55,412 bases of DNA from Desulfobacterales bacterium. GTDB lineage: Bacteria > Desulfobacterota > Desulfobacteria > Desulfobacterales > JARGFK01. The DNA is taken from NCBI GenBank assembly GCA_029211065.1, contig JARGFK010000018.1, forward strand, positions 1 through 55,412, in the 5' to 3' direction. Of the stretch, positions 16,973 to 25,894 are shown piece after piece. Each line of letters opens with the position of its first letter. Positions within the stretch are counted from its first letter, which is position 1. Position numbers and translations under genes: made by a program. Below the pieces are notes generated by a model. The model was given only the letters and a program-made list of their open reading frames with translations. It was not told where the DNA came from and made no database searches.

Positions 16973-19492
16973 CTAATTCGTGACAATCTTGACGCATCTG
17001 GCCAGTTTAATGGCTTCCGGGGTGATGGTGAAAATTTCAGAAACAGCTTCAAAGGGCCGGATTGTTTTACCGGGTTCCGATTTAAGCGTCAGCTGGAGTT
17101 TAACGTCTGAAAGGAACTCAACCTTTACAACCGTTTTTTTCAGATCGATTTGTATCCGGTTTCCTTTCCGGTTCAGCCGTTCAAGGATAACTTCGGGCTT
17201 ATCATTAAAATATTGTAATTTCGCTCTATCAAAAGAACCCTCTTTTAATGTCAGCTGATATGTGATCGATTGAATAGCGGCCCGGTCGGCTTTTGCAGGG
17301 GCCGGCCGGCAGCCCAGGGCCTCAAGCCCCTCGGGAAGATGTGAATTCAGAGCGGTTGGTATCTCATCCGGTTTTACAGGTGCTCGAACCGTTACGGACA
17401 TGATTTCTGCAAGACTTTCAAGGCCGATGGGAAGCGGGTCTTCAAAAGAAACTTTCGGCATGGGGTGAAACCCCTGGGAGTATTTCAGCGGCAGGTTGAC
17501 CCGGCGGATAGCGCGCAGAAAGATGTTGACCATCTCGAGATGTCCGAAATATCTGGCCGGTCCCTTTTTGGCGTAGGTCAACTGGAAAGTTTGAAACGCC
17601 GGCTCTTCGAAGGGGGCGGCCGGAGCAGGCAGCGCCGGGGGCGTCGGGCAGCTTGTAAAAACGATCGGGGCCACCCGGTCAAAATCGCAGACGCCGCAGC
17701 TGTTACAGGCTCCCTTGCGGCAGTCCGGGGTCGGCTCGGCTGCAAGCGCCTTTTGCCACTCCGCTTTTAAATAATCCTTTGAAGGGCCGCAATCTATATG
17801 ATCCCAGGGAAGGGGTTCGTCAATGTCCCTTGTACGGGTGGTGTAAAAATCGGCATCCACCTGGGCATCCTCAATAGCCTTCTGCCAGGAATGAAATTGA
17901 AACAAATCGCTCCAGCCGTCAAACCGACATCCCCGCCGGTAGGCGGCTGTCAACAGCCGGGAAAGTCGCCGGTCGCCCCGGGACCAGAGCCCCTCGATGG
18001 CGCTGACCTCCGGATTCTGCCATTTAAAATGGATGCCGGATAAGTGGAGCTGGTCCTTGAGCATACGGATTTTTTCGTTGGACTCCGTCAGAGAAAGCTG
18101 GGTTGACCATTGAAACGGGGTGTGGGGCTTGGGTATAAATGTGGTGATGCTGACGTTGATGGCGCCCTTCCTCAGCTTCGCGCCTGTGGGCGATTTAATT
18201 AGGCGCAGCGCCTTTACCAGTTCCACCAGTTCGCGCAGATCCCCTGGGGTTTCGGTGGGAAGCCCGATCATGAAATATAATTTAATGACCCGCCATCCCA
18301 GACCGAAGGCGTCCTTTACCGTACGGATGATTTCATCGTTTAGAATGTTCTTGTTGATGACGTCTCTGAGCCGTTGGCTGCCGGCTTCCGGCGCTATGGT
18401 AAATCCGGTTTTGCGGACCCGCTTGATCAGTTTCATCAACTCCGGCGTCAAGGTGCCTGCCCGAATCGACGGAAGGGAGACAGCCGTATGATTCTGCTCG
18501 CAGCGGTCCATCAGGTGCTGCAATAGGGCTTGGATACAGCTGTGGTCGCCGGTACTCAAGGAGAGTAGCGATAAATCCTCATACCCGGTGGCAGCCAGCG
18601 ATGCCTCGGAAAGCGCTACCAGCGTTTCGGTCTTTCTTTCGCGAACCGGGCGATAGGTCATTCCGGCCTGGCAAAAGCGGCAGCCCCGGGTGCAGCCCCG
18701 GGAAATTTCCAGCCGCAAGCGGTCATGAACCGGCCGTCCGAAGGGGAGGATCGGCTTTTGGGGAAATGCGGCGCTATCTAGGTCCGATACAATGGCGCGA
18801 CGGACTTTTGTATAGTCCGGAAACCTGGCTATCAGGGTCTGAAACCCGGATGCGTCATATACCGGTGAGAAAAAAGAAGGAATATAGACGCCTTCGATGG
18901 CAGACCACATTTTTAAAAGGGTTTGTTTGTCACCGGACCCATCTTCTTTCCATAAAAGCCAGGCCTCGGCCATTTCTAAAACAGCTTCTTCTCCATCTCC
19001 CACCAGAATGGCATCAAAAAAGTCGGCCACCGGTTCCGGGTTCACCATGCTGGGGCCGCCGGCAATAATTAACGGATAGGAAAGGTCCCGCTGGTCTGCA
19101 TTAAAGGGAATTCCGGCAAGGTCAAGCATGGCGAGCATATTGGTGTAGTTCAGCTCATAGAGAAGGCTGAAGCCGATGATATTAAACCGGCGCAGCGGCC
19201 ACCCGCTTTCAAGGGTTTGCAGCGCAGCGCCGGATGATTTTAAAAGCGCCGCCATGTCCGGGGCCGGCGCAAAAACCCGTTCAGCTGCAATCTGGGGCTG
19301 CCGGTTCAAGATGTGGTAAAGGATCTGGAGACCGAAGTGGGAGGTGCCGATTTCATACATGTCCGGAAAAGCCAGCGCAATTTTTAGCTTTATACCGGCG
19401 AGATCTTTATGGATGCTGTTTACTTCCGATCCTAAATACCGGCTGGGCCGTTCCACCAGGGGCAGAATATCTTCTATACGGTTGTTGTTCAT
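16973..19492 (-). CDS. B12-binding radical SAM protein with DUF2344 (TIGR03960/TIGR03936 fusion)
   Basis: An 839-residue fusion. An N-terminal B12-binding-like domain is followed by a radical SAM domain with CTRGCRFCQ. Then comes a Cys-rich linker (CRKGACNSCGVC) and a C-terminal DUF2344 domain (YFGHLEMVNIFLRAIRR, YSQGFHPMPK). The reaction is not known. This family is frequently next to RNase G/E, as here, and a role in RNA or tRNA modification is a common inference. ATG at 19492 is preferred over the upstream TTG at 19510. Confidence 0.88.
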   Translation of the reverse strand: MNNNRIEDILPLVERPSRYLGSEVNSIHKDLAGIKLKIALAFPDMYEIGTSHFGLQILYHILNRQPQIAAERVFAPAPDMAALLKSSGAALQTLESGWPLRRFNIIGFSLLYELNYTNMLAMLDLAGIPFNADQRDLSYPLIIAGGPSMVNPEPVADFFDAILVGDGEEAVLEMAEAWLLWKEDGSGDKQTLLKMWSAIEGVYIPSFFSPVYDASGFQTLIARFPDYTKVRRAIVSDLDSAAFPQKPILPFGRPVHDRLRLEISRGCTRGCRFCQAGMTYRPVRERKTETLVALSEASLAATGYEDLSLLSLSTGDHSCIQALLQHLMDRCEQNHTAVSLPSIRAGTLTPELMKLIKRVRKTGFTIAPEAGSQRLRDVINKNILNDEIIRTVKDAFGLGWRVIKLYFMIGLPTETPGDLRELVELVKALRLIKSPTGAKLRKGAINVSITTFIPKPHTPFQWSTQLSLTESNEKIRMLKDQLHLSGIHFKWQNPEVSAIEGLWSRGDRRLSRLLTAAYRRGCRFDGWSDLFQFHSWQKAIEDAQVDADFYTTRTRDIDEPLPWDHIDCGPSKDYLKAEWQKALAAEPTPDCRKGACNSCGVCDFDRVAPIVFTSCPTPPALPAPAAPFEEPAFQTFQLTYAKKGPARYFGHLEMVNIFLRAIRRVNLPLKYSQGFHPMPKVSFEDPLPIGLESLAEIMSVTVRAPVKPDEIPTALNSHLPEGLEALGCRPAPAKADRAAIQSITYQLTLKEGSFDRAKLQYFNDKPEVILERLNRKGNRIQIDLKKTVVKVEFLSDVKLQLTLKSEPGKTIRPFEAVSEIFTITPEAIKLARCVKIVTN

Positions 19493-19880
19493 ACTATTAT
19501 TTCTTTTCAATCTGTATTTGTTTTAAGGGGCTGCCCATTAATTCCCCCCAAAAGGGAATTGGGCGCCTTGAAACGGAATTGTCCGGCGGCTGAATCTGAA
19601 TGTAGTTTTGACAACCGCTCTAACCCGCTTCTGTTTTTATTAACTTTAGGCTCGAATAACAGGGATTCAAGTTAAAATAAAGAATTTGATATTTTTTCTG
19701 ACATTCAATTGCAGTTGCGATAATCGCTTTGATGATTTATGGTTCATAAAAGCAGCAAAAATTGAAGAACCCTGCAGTCCCGCCATGGCGGGACGGGGAA
19801 TGCGCTCGCTGCTGCGGTTCAAGTCGATATGCATCAAATACAGACGGAAACATAATGACATTAAAGAAATCGTTTATCGT
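19493..19880. other. intergenic stretch with dispersed repeat copy B
   Basis: This is a divergent promoter region between the minus-strand B12-radical SAM gene and the plus-strand protease. An open frame continues upstream of the protease start to 19686 but runs through the repeat, so it is not taken as coding. No RNA gene is recognised. Confidence 0.5.
19770..19821 (+). repeat. 52-bp dispersed intergenic repeat, copy B
   Basis: It is about 43/52 identical to 8824-8875, gap-free. This copy contains the perfect palindrome GTCCCGCCATGGCGGGAC, so it can fold into a strong hairpin. Copy A has lost the palindrome through several changes. Confidence 0.7.
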
Positions 19881-21281
19881 ATGAAATCGCAAAACATATA
19901 TACACAGATCATTTTGGCGCTGATGATCGTCATGGTGCTCTTTATGGCCAGGCCGTCCATCGGCAGCGGCACGGAATATCAGCGTGAAACCCCTGTAGTC
20001 AATGCCGTACGCAAGGTCAGCCCGGCGGTTGTAAACATAAGCTCCCGGTACGAAGTACGCAAGCGCGCCAATCCTTTTTCCGGATTCGGGATGGACCCTT
20101 TTTTTGATTCTTTTTTCAAGGATTTTTTTGATCCCGGCTTTGAGCAGCGCTACCAGCGCAGCAGCCTGGGATCGGGCGTCATCATTGACGGCAAAAGGGG
20201 TTTTATCCTGACCAATGCCCATGTCATTGAAAAAACCGGGACGATCAAGGTGGTGTTAAATGATGAACGGGAGTTTGAGGCGCAAATTATCGGTGCAGAT
20301 CCCGACTCTGATCTGGCGGTCCTGCGGATTGAGTCAAAAACGCCGCTGCCGGCCATTGAAATGGGAAACTCGGATGATTTAATGATCGGCGAGACCGTGA
20401 TTGCCATCGGCAATCCGTTTGGGTTTTCCCACACCGTCACAACAGGCGTCATCAGCGCCCTGAGTCGAAGCATCCGAACGGACGACCGCGTATTTCAGGA
20501 CTTTATCCAAACAGATGCATCCATCAATCCGGGAAACAGCGGCGGGCCCCTGCTGAACATCAACGGGGACCTAATCGGAATCAACACGGCCATCTATGCC
20601 AAGGCCCAGGGGATCGGCTTTGCCATACCCATCAACAAGGCCAGACGGATTATCTCCGACCTGATCCGGCACGGCGAAGTGATCCCGGCCTGGATCGGCA
20701 TCGTTGTCCAGGATATCGACAATAAGCTTGCAAAATACCTCAACATTCCGGTAAGCAAAGGCGTGCTTGTCAAGGAAGTGGAAAAAAACAGCCCGGCCGG
20801 GGAGGCGGGAATCCGGGAAGGTGATATTATCCTTTCGTTGGGAAACAAAAAACTCCAGAGTAGTCAGGATTTTCAGTCGGCCATGAACGATTTTGCCAGC
20901 GGCGACACCCTTCAGATAGATCTGCAGCGCGGCGGCAAGGAGCAGCGTGTTTCCGTCAAAGCGGCTGTTTTTCCCATGGGTCAGGCAAAGGCCCTGATCG
21001 GCAAGCTGCTGGGTGTGGCCGTGGAAAATATAGGCACCGGCCGTCGCCACCCAAACCGGACAACAGCTACGGAAGGGGTTGTGATTTCAGAGCTGCAGCC
21101 GCAGTCGTATCTGGCCCGGATCGGGGCCCGGCCGGGGGATGTCATTCGCCGGCTGGACGATATCCCCATCAAGGACATCAAGGACTTTGAAAAAGCGATG
21201 ATAAAATATCGGAACAAATCATCTGTTGTGATGCTGCTGCAAAGGGATAGCGAACTTTATTATATAACGGTTAAGCTGTAA
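19881..21281 (+). CDS. degP: DegP/HtrA-type periplasmic serine protease
   Basis: A 466-residue protease with an N-terminal signal anchor (residues 8-24), a trypsin-like domain and two PDZ domains. The catalytic triad is His114 (TNAHV), Asp144 (DSDLAV) and Ser220 (GNSGGP). DegP degrades or refolds misfolded envelope proteins. The start chosen is MKSQNIYTQ, because the longer open frame upstream passes through an intergenic repeat and would bury the signal peptide behind 65 extra residues. The Shine-Dalgarno is weak (AAAGAAAT). It is followed 49 bases later by asnS. Confidence 0.93.
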   Translation: MKSQNIYTQIILALMIVMVLFMARPSIGSGTEYQRETPVVNAVRKVSPAVVNISSRYEVRKRANPFSGFGMDPFFDSFFKDFFDPGFEQRYQRSSLGSGVIIDGKRGFILTNAHVIEKTGTIKVVLNDEREFEAQIIGADPDSDLAVLRIESKTPLPAIEMGNSDDLMIGETVIAIGNPFGFSHTVTTGVISALSRSIRTDDRVFQDFIQTDASINPGNSGGPLLNINGDLIGINTAIYAKAQGIGFAIPINKARRIISDLIRHGEVIPAWIGIVVQDIDNKLAKYLNIPVSKGVLVKEVEKNSPAGEAGIREGDIILSLGNKKLQSSQDFQSAMNDFASGDTLQIDLQRGGKEQRVSVKAAVFPMGQAKALIGKLLGVAVENIGTGRRHPNRTTATEGVVISELQPQSYLARIGARPGDVIRRLDDIPIKDIKDFEKAMIKYRNKSSVVMLLQRDSELYYITVKL

Positions 21282-21330
21282 TATAAAAGAGAAGGTAATA
21301 GAACACGACGTTATTTAAAAGGAGACAGGT

Positions 21331-22713
21331 ATGCAGCGAACTAAAATATCCCAATTGCTTCAGGCGAAAGACCCTGCCACAGATGTTCTGATCAAGGGCT
21401 GGGTCAGAACCCGGCGGGATTCAAAAGCGTTTTCTTTTATTGAACTCAATGACGGCTCCTGCTTGAAAAACATGCAGGTAATTGCCGGCAGCGCTCTGGA
21501 AAATTATAATGAGGTTGTTAAACTGACAACCGGCTCGGCTGTCGCGGTCAAGGGCAAACTGGTGGCGTCCCAGGGGGCAGGGCAGCGTTGGGAAATTCAA
21601 GCCGACGGGGTGGAGGTCTTGAGCCTGGCCCCGGAGTCGTTCCCGCTCCAGAAAAAGCGTCACAGTGACGAGTTTTTAAGAAATATTGCGCATTTACGCC
21701 CCCGGACCAATAAGTACGGGGCCACCTTCCGCATTCGCTCGGCCTTGTCCCATGCCATTCATCGCTTTTTTCAGGACAGAGGCTTTTCCTATATTCATAC
21801 CCCCATCCTTACCGGTTCGGACTGCGAAGGGGCCGGTGAACTGTTTAAGGTGACGACCCTGGATTTGGTCCACCCACCCCTTAAAGACGGACAAACCGAC
21901 TTTTCCCGTGATTTTTTCGGCCGGCCGGCCAATTTGACGGTTTCCGGCCAGCTGTCGGCGGAGATGTTTGCGCTGGCCCTGGGCGATGTATATACCTTTG
22001 GCCCGACGTTTCGGGCTGAAAATTCCAATACCCGGCGGCATGTGGCTGAATTTTGGATGGTGGAGCCGGAAATGGCCTTTTGCGATCTACAGGGAAACAT
22101 GGACCTGGGCGAAGAAATGATAAAAGAATTGACGGCCGCCATCCTGGAGACATGTTCAGAAGATTTGGATCTTTTTGCCAGGTTCGTTGATAAAGAGCTG
22201 ATGAAGATCCTGGAAAATATTGTTTCTTCAGAATTTGTCCGGCTGCCCTATCGTGAGGCAATCGATATTTTAACCGGCGCCAAGGAGAAATTTGAATTTG
22301 AAATATCCTATGGAAAGGACCTGCAGTCGGAGCATGAAAACTTTCTGACGGAGCGGCAGTTTAAAAAACCGGTGATCATTTATGATTATCCCAAAGAGAT
22401 CAAACCGTTTTACATGCGCCTGAACAGCGACAATGCCACTGTGGCGGCAATGGATGTGCTGGTCCCGTCTGTGGGTGAGATCATCGGCGGCAGCCAGCGT
22501 GAAGAACGTCTGGATGTTCTGGAGGCCCGCATGGATAGCGCCGGCCTTCCCAAAGCGGACTACTGGTGGTATCTGGACTCGCGTCGCTACGGGACGGTTG
22601 AACACAGCGGCTTCGGCATGGGGTTTGAACGGCTGCTGATGCTCTTGACGGGCATCCGCAATATTCGCGATGTGATACCCTTTCCCCGAACGCCCAGCAG
22701 TATCGAATTCTGA
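21331..22713 (+). CDS. asnS: asparaginyl-tRNA synthetase
   Basis: A 460-residue class IIb aminoacyl-tRNA synthetase that charges tRNA-Asn. It has an N-terminal OB-fold anticodon-binding domain ([18 protein letters not shown]), motif 2 with [20 protein letters not shown], and motif 3 [15 protein letters not shown] followed by [10 protein letters not shown], which marks AsnRS rather than AspRS. A strong AAAGGAGACAGGT ribosome-binding site precedes the ATG. The next gene starts 9 bases after its stop. Confidence 0.97.
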   Translation: MQRTKISQLLQAKDPATDVLIKGWVRTRRDSKAFSFIELNDGSCLKNMQVIAGSALENYNEVVKLTTGSAVAVKGKLVASQGAGQRWEIQADGVEVLSLAPESFPLQKKRHSDEFLRNIAHLRPRTNKYGATFRIRSALSHAIHRFFQDRGFSYIHTPILTGSDCEGAGELFKVTTLDLVHPPLKDGQTDFSRDFFGRPANLTVSGQLSAEMFALALGDVYTFGPTFRAENSNTRRHVAEFWMVEPEMAFCDLQGNMDLGEEMIKELTAAILETCSEDLDLFARFVDKELMKILENIVSSEFVRLPYREAIDILTGAKEKFEFEISYGKDLQSEHENFLTERQFKKPVIIYDYPKEIKPFYMRLNSDNATVAAMDVLVPSVGEIIGGSQREERLDVLEARMDSAGLPKADYWWYLDSRRYGTVEHSGFGMGFERLLMLLTGIRNIRDVIPFPRTPSSIEF

Positions 22714-22722
22714 GAGGAAGTT

Positions 22723-23997
22723 ATGCCAATTCTTTTAGGCGCCATCGGCGACGATTTTACCGGGTCTACGGATCTGGCCCTGATGCTGTCCAAAAACGGC
22801 ATGCCGGCCGTTCAATACATCGGCGTGCCCGCCGATGCAATTGCGGCAGGGGATATGCCGGCAGCGGTCATCGCCTTGAAATCCCGAACCGTTCCGAAGG
22901 CGGAAGCCGTCTCCCAATCGTTGGCAGCCTGCAGCTGGCTTCTGGCGCAGGGCGCCCGGCAAATATTTTTTAAATACTGCTCGACTTTTGATTCCACTGA
23001 AAAGGGAAATATCGGACCGGTGGCCGAGGCCCTGTTAAATTTTTTAGGCGACAAAGCCACTATCGTCTGCCCCGCTTTTCCGGCCAATCACCGCACGGTT
23101 TACCAGGGCCATCTTTTTGTGGGAGATCGGCTTCTGAGCGAATCCAGCATGCGGGATCACCCCCTGACCCCCATGACGGATGCCAACCTGGTTCGATTCC
23201 TGGGCCGACAGCTGGGACGGCCGGAGTCGGCCGGGTTGATTTCCATTCAAACCGTGGAAGCGGGCCCAGCGGCCATTCAGGAGAAATTAACGGTTTTAGC
23301 TGATCAAGGAACCCGGTTTGCCGTTGCGGATGCGATATCAGAGAAACATCTGATGGATATCGGAGCGGCCTGCGCAAACTTAAAGCTGATTACCGGCGGA
23401 TCGGGTGTGGCCTTGGGACTGCCCGACAATTTCCGCAAAGCAGGACTATTAAGGGATATGCGCGGGCTGGCGGCGCTGCCCCGGATAGAAGGACCCGCGG
23501 TCGTTATCGCCGGCAGCTGTTCGTCCGCCACCCGGGGGCAGGTCCGCCGCATGGCCCGCACATGTCCTGCCTTTAAAATAGATCCCGTGAGATTGGCCCA
23601 GGGGAAACAGCGGGTGGAATCGGTGCTTGCCTGGGCCTCGGAGGCCATGGTCAAGGGACCGGTCTTGATTTATTCGTCAGCTGAACCGGATGAGGTTGCC
23701 GACGCCCAGAAACGTTTGGGAACGGAGCGGGCCGGAGAGCTTATCGAGCGGGCATTCGCGGAAATAGCCCGGCAGTTGGCGGCGGGGAGTGTTCAGAAAC
23801 TGATTGTTGCCGGCGGCGAGACCGCCGGGGCGGTGGTGGCGGCCCTGGGCATTCAAGCGCTTTATATTGGACCGGAAATCGAACCGGGTGTGCCCTGGAC
23901 TTTTTGCAAAGCACCCGAGACAATTTGTCTGGCATTAAAATCCGGCAATTTCGGCGGAGAGAATTTTTTTGAAAAGGCGCTGGGAATGCTGCCCTGA
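22723..23997 (+). CDS. four-carbon acid sugar kinase family protein (DUF1537, OtnK/DtnK-like)
   Basis: A 424-residue DUF1537 kinase. The N-terminal domain starts GAIGDDFTGSTDLALML, and the C-terminal nucleotide-binding domain has GGETAG and the closing LALKSGNFG. Characterised members phosphorylate 3-oxo-tetronates (OtnK) or D-threonate (DtnK) and act with aldolase, dehydrogenase or isomerase partners. No such partner adjoins it: it follows asnS by 9 bases. A PdxA2-type dehydrogenase, Hyi/OtnI-like and GarR/LtnD-like genes lie 22-28 kb away. Its exact substrate cannot be read from the sequence. Its stop is 3 bases from the convergent gene. Confidence 0.85.
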   Translation: MPILLGAIGDDFTGSTDLALMLSKNGMPAVQYIGVPADAIAAGDMPAAVIALKSRTVPKAEAVSQSLAACSWLLAQGARQIFFKYCSTFDSTEKGNIGPVAEALLNFLGDKATIVCPAFPANHRTVYQGHLFVGDRLLSESSMRDHPLTPMTDANLVRFLGRQLGRPESAGLISIQTVEAGPAAIQEKLTVLADQGTRFAVADAISEKHLMDIGAACANLKLITGGSGVALGLPDNFRKAGLLRDMRGLAALPRIEGPAVVIAGSCSSATRGQVRRMARTCPAFKIDPVRLAQGKQRVESVLAWASEAMVKGPVLIYSSAEPDEVADAQKRLGTERAGELIERAFAEIARQLAAGSVQKLIVAGGETAGAVVAALGIQALYIGPEIEPGVPWTFCKAPETICLALKSGNFGGENFFEKALGMLP

Positions 23998-24000
23998 ATA

Positions 24001-24603
24001 TCAGTCTGGTTCGTGGATGCCGTTGATGTCCCGGCAAAGCGTCCCTTTGGGTGTAATTACATGAATGTATCGATTGCGGGCGGTTATGAGGTTTTCTGGT
24101 CGCATCAGAAAGTTTTTGGCCGCCACGAAACTGGAAGCTTCAAAAATCTGATAAAATAGTGTGTCGGTCAGGGTTACCTCATAATACTCCTTTTTGAAGA
24201 CAACCTGATCGGCCTGTGACTGACTTTTGAACCGTTCGTAGGTTTCCGGCTTGAGTTGGTTTCGGTACTGGCCGCGATGTAGAGAGAATTTTTCCGTGGC
24301 CTCAGACCATGTCGTGTAGGTAAGCTTTTCCCCGGACAGAAAAACTTCATAACGGCCGTCTATCACCCGGTAGCATCCCATGGTGATGGGCTCGGTACAG
24401 ATCAGATGGCCCGTATCCTCGGCCTCATGAACACAGGTAACGGACAGCAGCGCCTCCATGGCTTGCAGCTGGGTATTGAAAACATAACGCAGAAAAGGTG
24501 TCGTTGGACGCCATGTTTCATAGTCGGACCAAAAGTCTTTGGCCTGACTGAGCCGGTGGATACGGACCGCCTGGTTGTCTTTTTCATAAAATGATCCGGA
24601 CAT
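24001..24603 (-). CDS. unknown partner of ParM-like actin, 200 aa
   Basis: I do not recognise this soluble protein. It has no signal peptide, membrane segment or ribbon-helix-helix motif, so it does not look like a ParR-type adaptor. It contains aromatic-rich stretches (DFWSDYETWRPTTPFLRY, then KKEYYEVTLTDTLFYQIFEASSF). The start at 24603 has AGGAATAGA just upstream and is 7 bases after the stop of the actin-like gene, so the two are co-transcribed and presumably work together. An effector, adaptor or polymer regulator of the actin-like filament is a reasonable guess only. Confidence 0.75.
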   Translation of the reverse strand: MSGSFYEKDNQAVRIHRLSQAKDFWSDYETWRPTTPFLRYVFNTQLQAMEALLSVTCVHEAEDTGHLICTEPITMGCYRVIDGRYEVFLSGEKLTYTTWSEATEKFSLHRGQYRNQLKPETYERFKSQSQADQVVFKKEYYEVTLTDTLFYQIFEASSFVAAKNFLMRPENLITARNRYIHVITPKGTLCRDINGIHEPD

Positions 24604-24610
24604 TCTATTC

Positions 24611-25654
24611 CTAGTCGATCTTATCTGATTTGGCGGGCGGGTCTATATTTCCCCACAGGTACTGCGCATATTTGAAGTAGCCCTGGACGTTGTTCAGGCG
24701 GGCATCGATATGGGTTTCTACGGGCATAATGTTGCCGGCAATCAGCGGCTGTAAAAATTTAGCCAGCTCCATGGCGCCGCCGCCGCTGATAATGATGGCA
24801 TCAATATCCCAGTCATCGGCCCATAGTCGGGAGACGTCGCTGGCAATGATGCTGGCCGCGTGGGAAAACACCGAATCTTTGAGTTTTGAGATATTATATT
24901 CCTTTCCCCGGATTTTGATGAAACCCGTTCCGATGGCATCGTAAAGGCGATACAGCTCGATGTTCACCTTGCTTTCTTCCCGGAGCTTTTTGGCGATCAC
25001 GCCAAAGCTTTTGGCAATCCCGGTATCGGTTGTGCTGCTGCCCCGTTCGACATACTGCAGACCGTCAAAAATACAAAAATCGGTGGTTCGGAACCCGATG
25101 TCGATGACGCCGATTTTTTGTTTGGCCAGTTCACGATTGGTAATCTTTCCGCTTTCGTTCATCAGCACGTTAAAAATACTGCCAAGCGGCTGGGGAATTA
25201 TCCGTAAATTGTTGATATTGAGGCGCCTGGATTCACTGGCGCCATCGTTCTTTTGATAGCTGATTTCGTGGTTCCCCTTGAGCATTTTGGCAAAACGCTG
25301 GTGATACTCGCGGTAATAACCCACCGGCAGCCCGGTAACAATGTTCACAGGGGCATAGGTATCAAACAGATAGCCCATAGCGGTCAGGGCCAGGACCTTA
25401 CAAAAGTCGGTGAGAAGCTTTTCCTGGTCCAGTGTGAATTGCCGCGTGTTGGAATGATGCTCGGCAAAATCCCCCACAAAGTAACTCTGTCCGTCCAGCA
25501 AGACATGCATGCAGGGCCCGGCCTCGCTTTTTACGATGGGCAAACTGAACTGGATATCCGTGGCCTCCCCCAGTATGGATTTGAATAGGACAAATTCCTT
25601 ACCATCCGTGGCCTTGGTAAAACCGAATCCGATATCAATCCCTGCGACTTCCAT
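24611..25654 (-). CDS. ParM/StbA-like actin-family ATPase
   Basis: A 347-residue actin-fold protein of the ParM/Alp type. Phosphate loop 1 GIDIGFGFTKA is at residues 5-15, phosphate loop 2 IGVIDIGFRTTDF at 181-193, and the adenosine-binding motif IIISGGGAMELAKF at 287-300. ParM relatives polymerise with ATP and usually segregate plasmids. This copy sits among chromosomal genes with a partner that does not look like ParR. MreB and FtsA are excluded by length and motif spacing. The start has GGGGGAAG upstream, and a TTGACA-type promoter is visible at 25768-25796. Confidence 0.85.
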   Translation of the reverse strand: MEVAGIDIGFGFTKATDGKEFVLFKSILGEATDIQFSLPIVKSEAGPCMHVLLDGQSYFVGDFAEHHSNTRQFTLDQEKLLTDFCKVLALTAMGYLFDTYAPVNIVTGLPVGYYREYHQRFAKMLKGNHEISYQKNDGASESRRLNINNLRIIPQPLGSIFNVLMNESGKITNRELAKQKIGVIDIGFRTTDFCIFDGLQYVERGSSTTDTGIAKSFGVIAKKLREESKVNIELYRLYDAIGTGFIKIRGKEYNISKLKDSVFSHAASIIASDVSRLWADDWDIDAIIISGGGAMELAKFLQPLIAGNIMPVETHIDARLNNVQGYFKYAQYLWGNIDPPAKSDKID

Positions 25655-25767
25655 TTTAAACTTCCCCCGTTAGATTTAATGGATTAGAATTTACACCCCT
25701 CACATGGTGTAATAACCAAAGACAGGCATCATATTGAGAGGCAACCGGTTACGGTGATTTTAAAGAA

Positions 25768-25796
25768 GAAATATCAAGAGTAGGGTGGAGTGTCAA
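25768..25796 (-). promoter_or_regulatory. candidate promoter of the actin-like operon
   Basis: On the minus strand TTGACA (25791-25796), a 17-base spacer, then TATTTC (25768-25773). It lies about 115 bases upstream of the actin-like start. The -35 is perfect, while the -10 matches 3-4 of 6 bases. Confidence 0.4.
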
Positions 25797-25894
25797 TCGA
25801 CATTTTCAACGGATTGTTCAGCATCCCCTCCCGATTCAACTTCTTCAATAAACAGAAATTGAAATGATTTCTATGCGCCGGACCCGGTTGGGTG

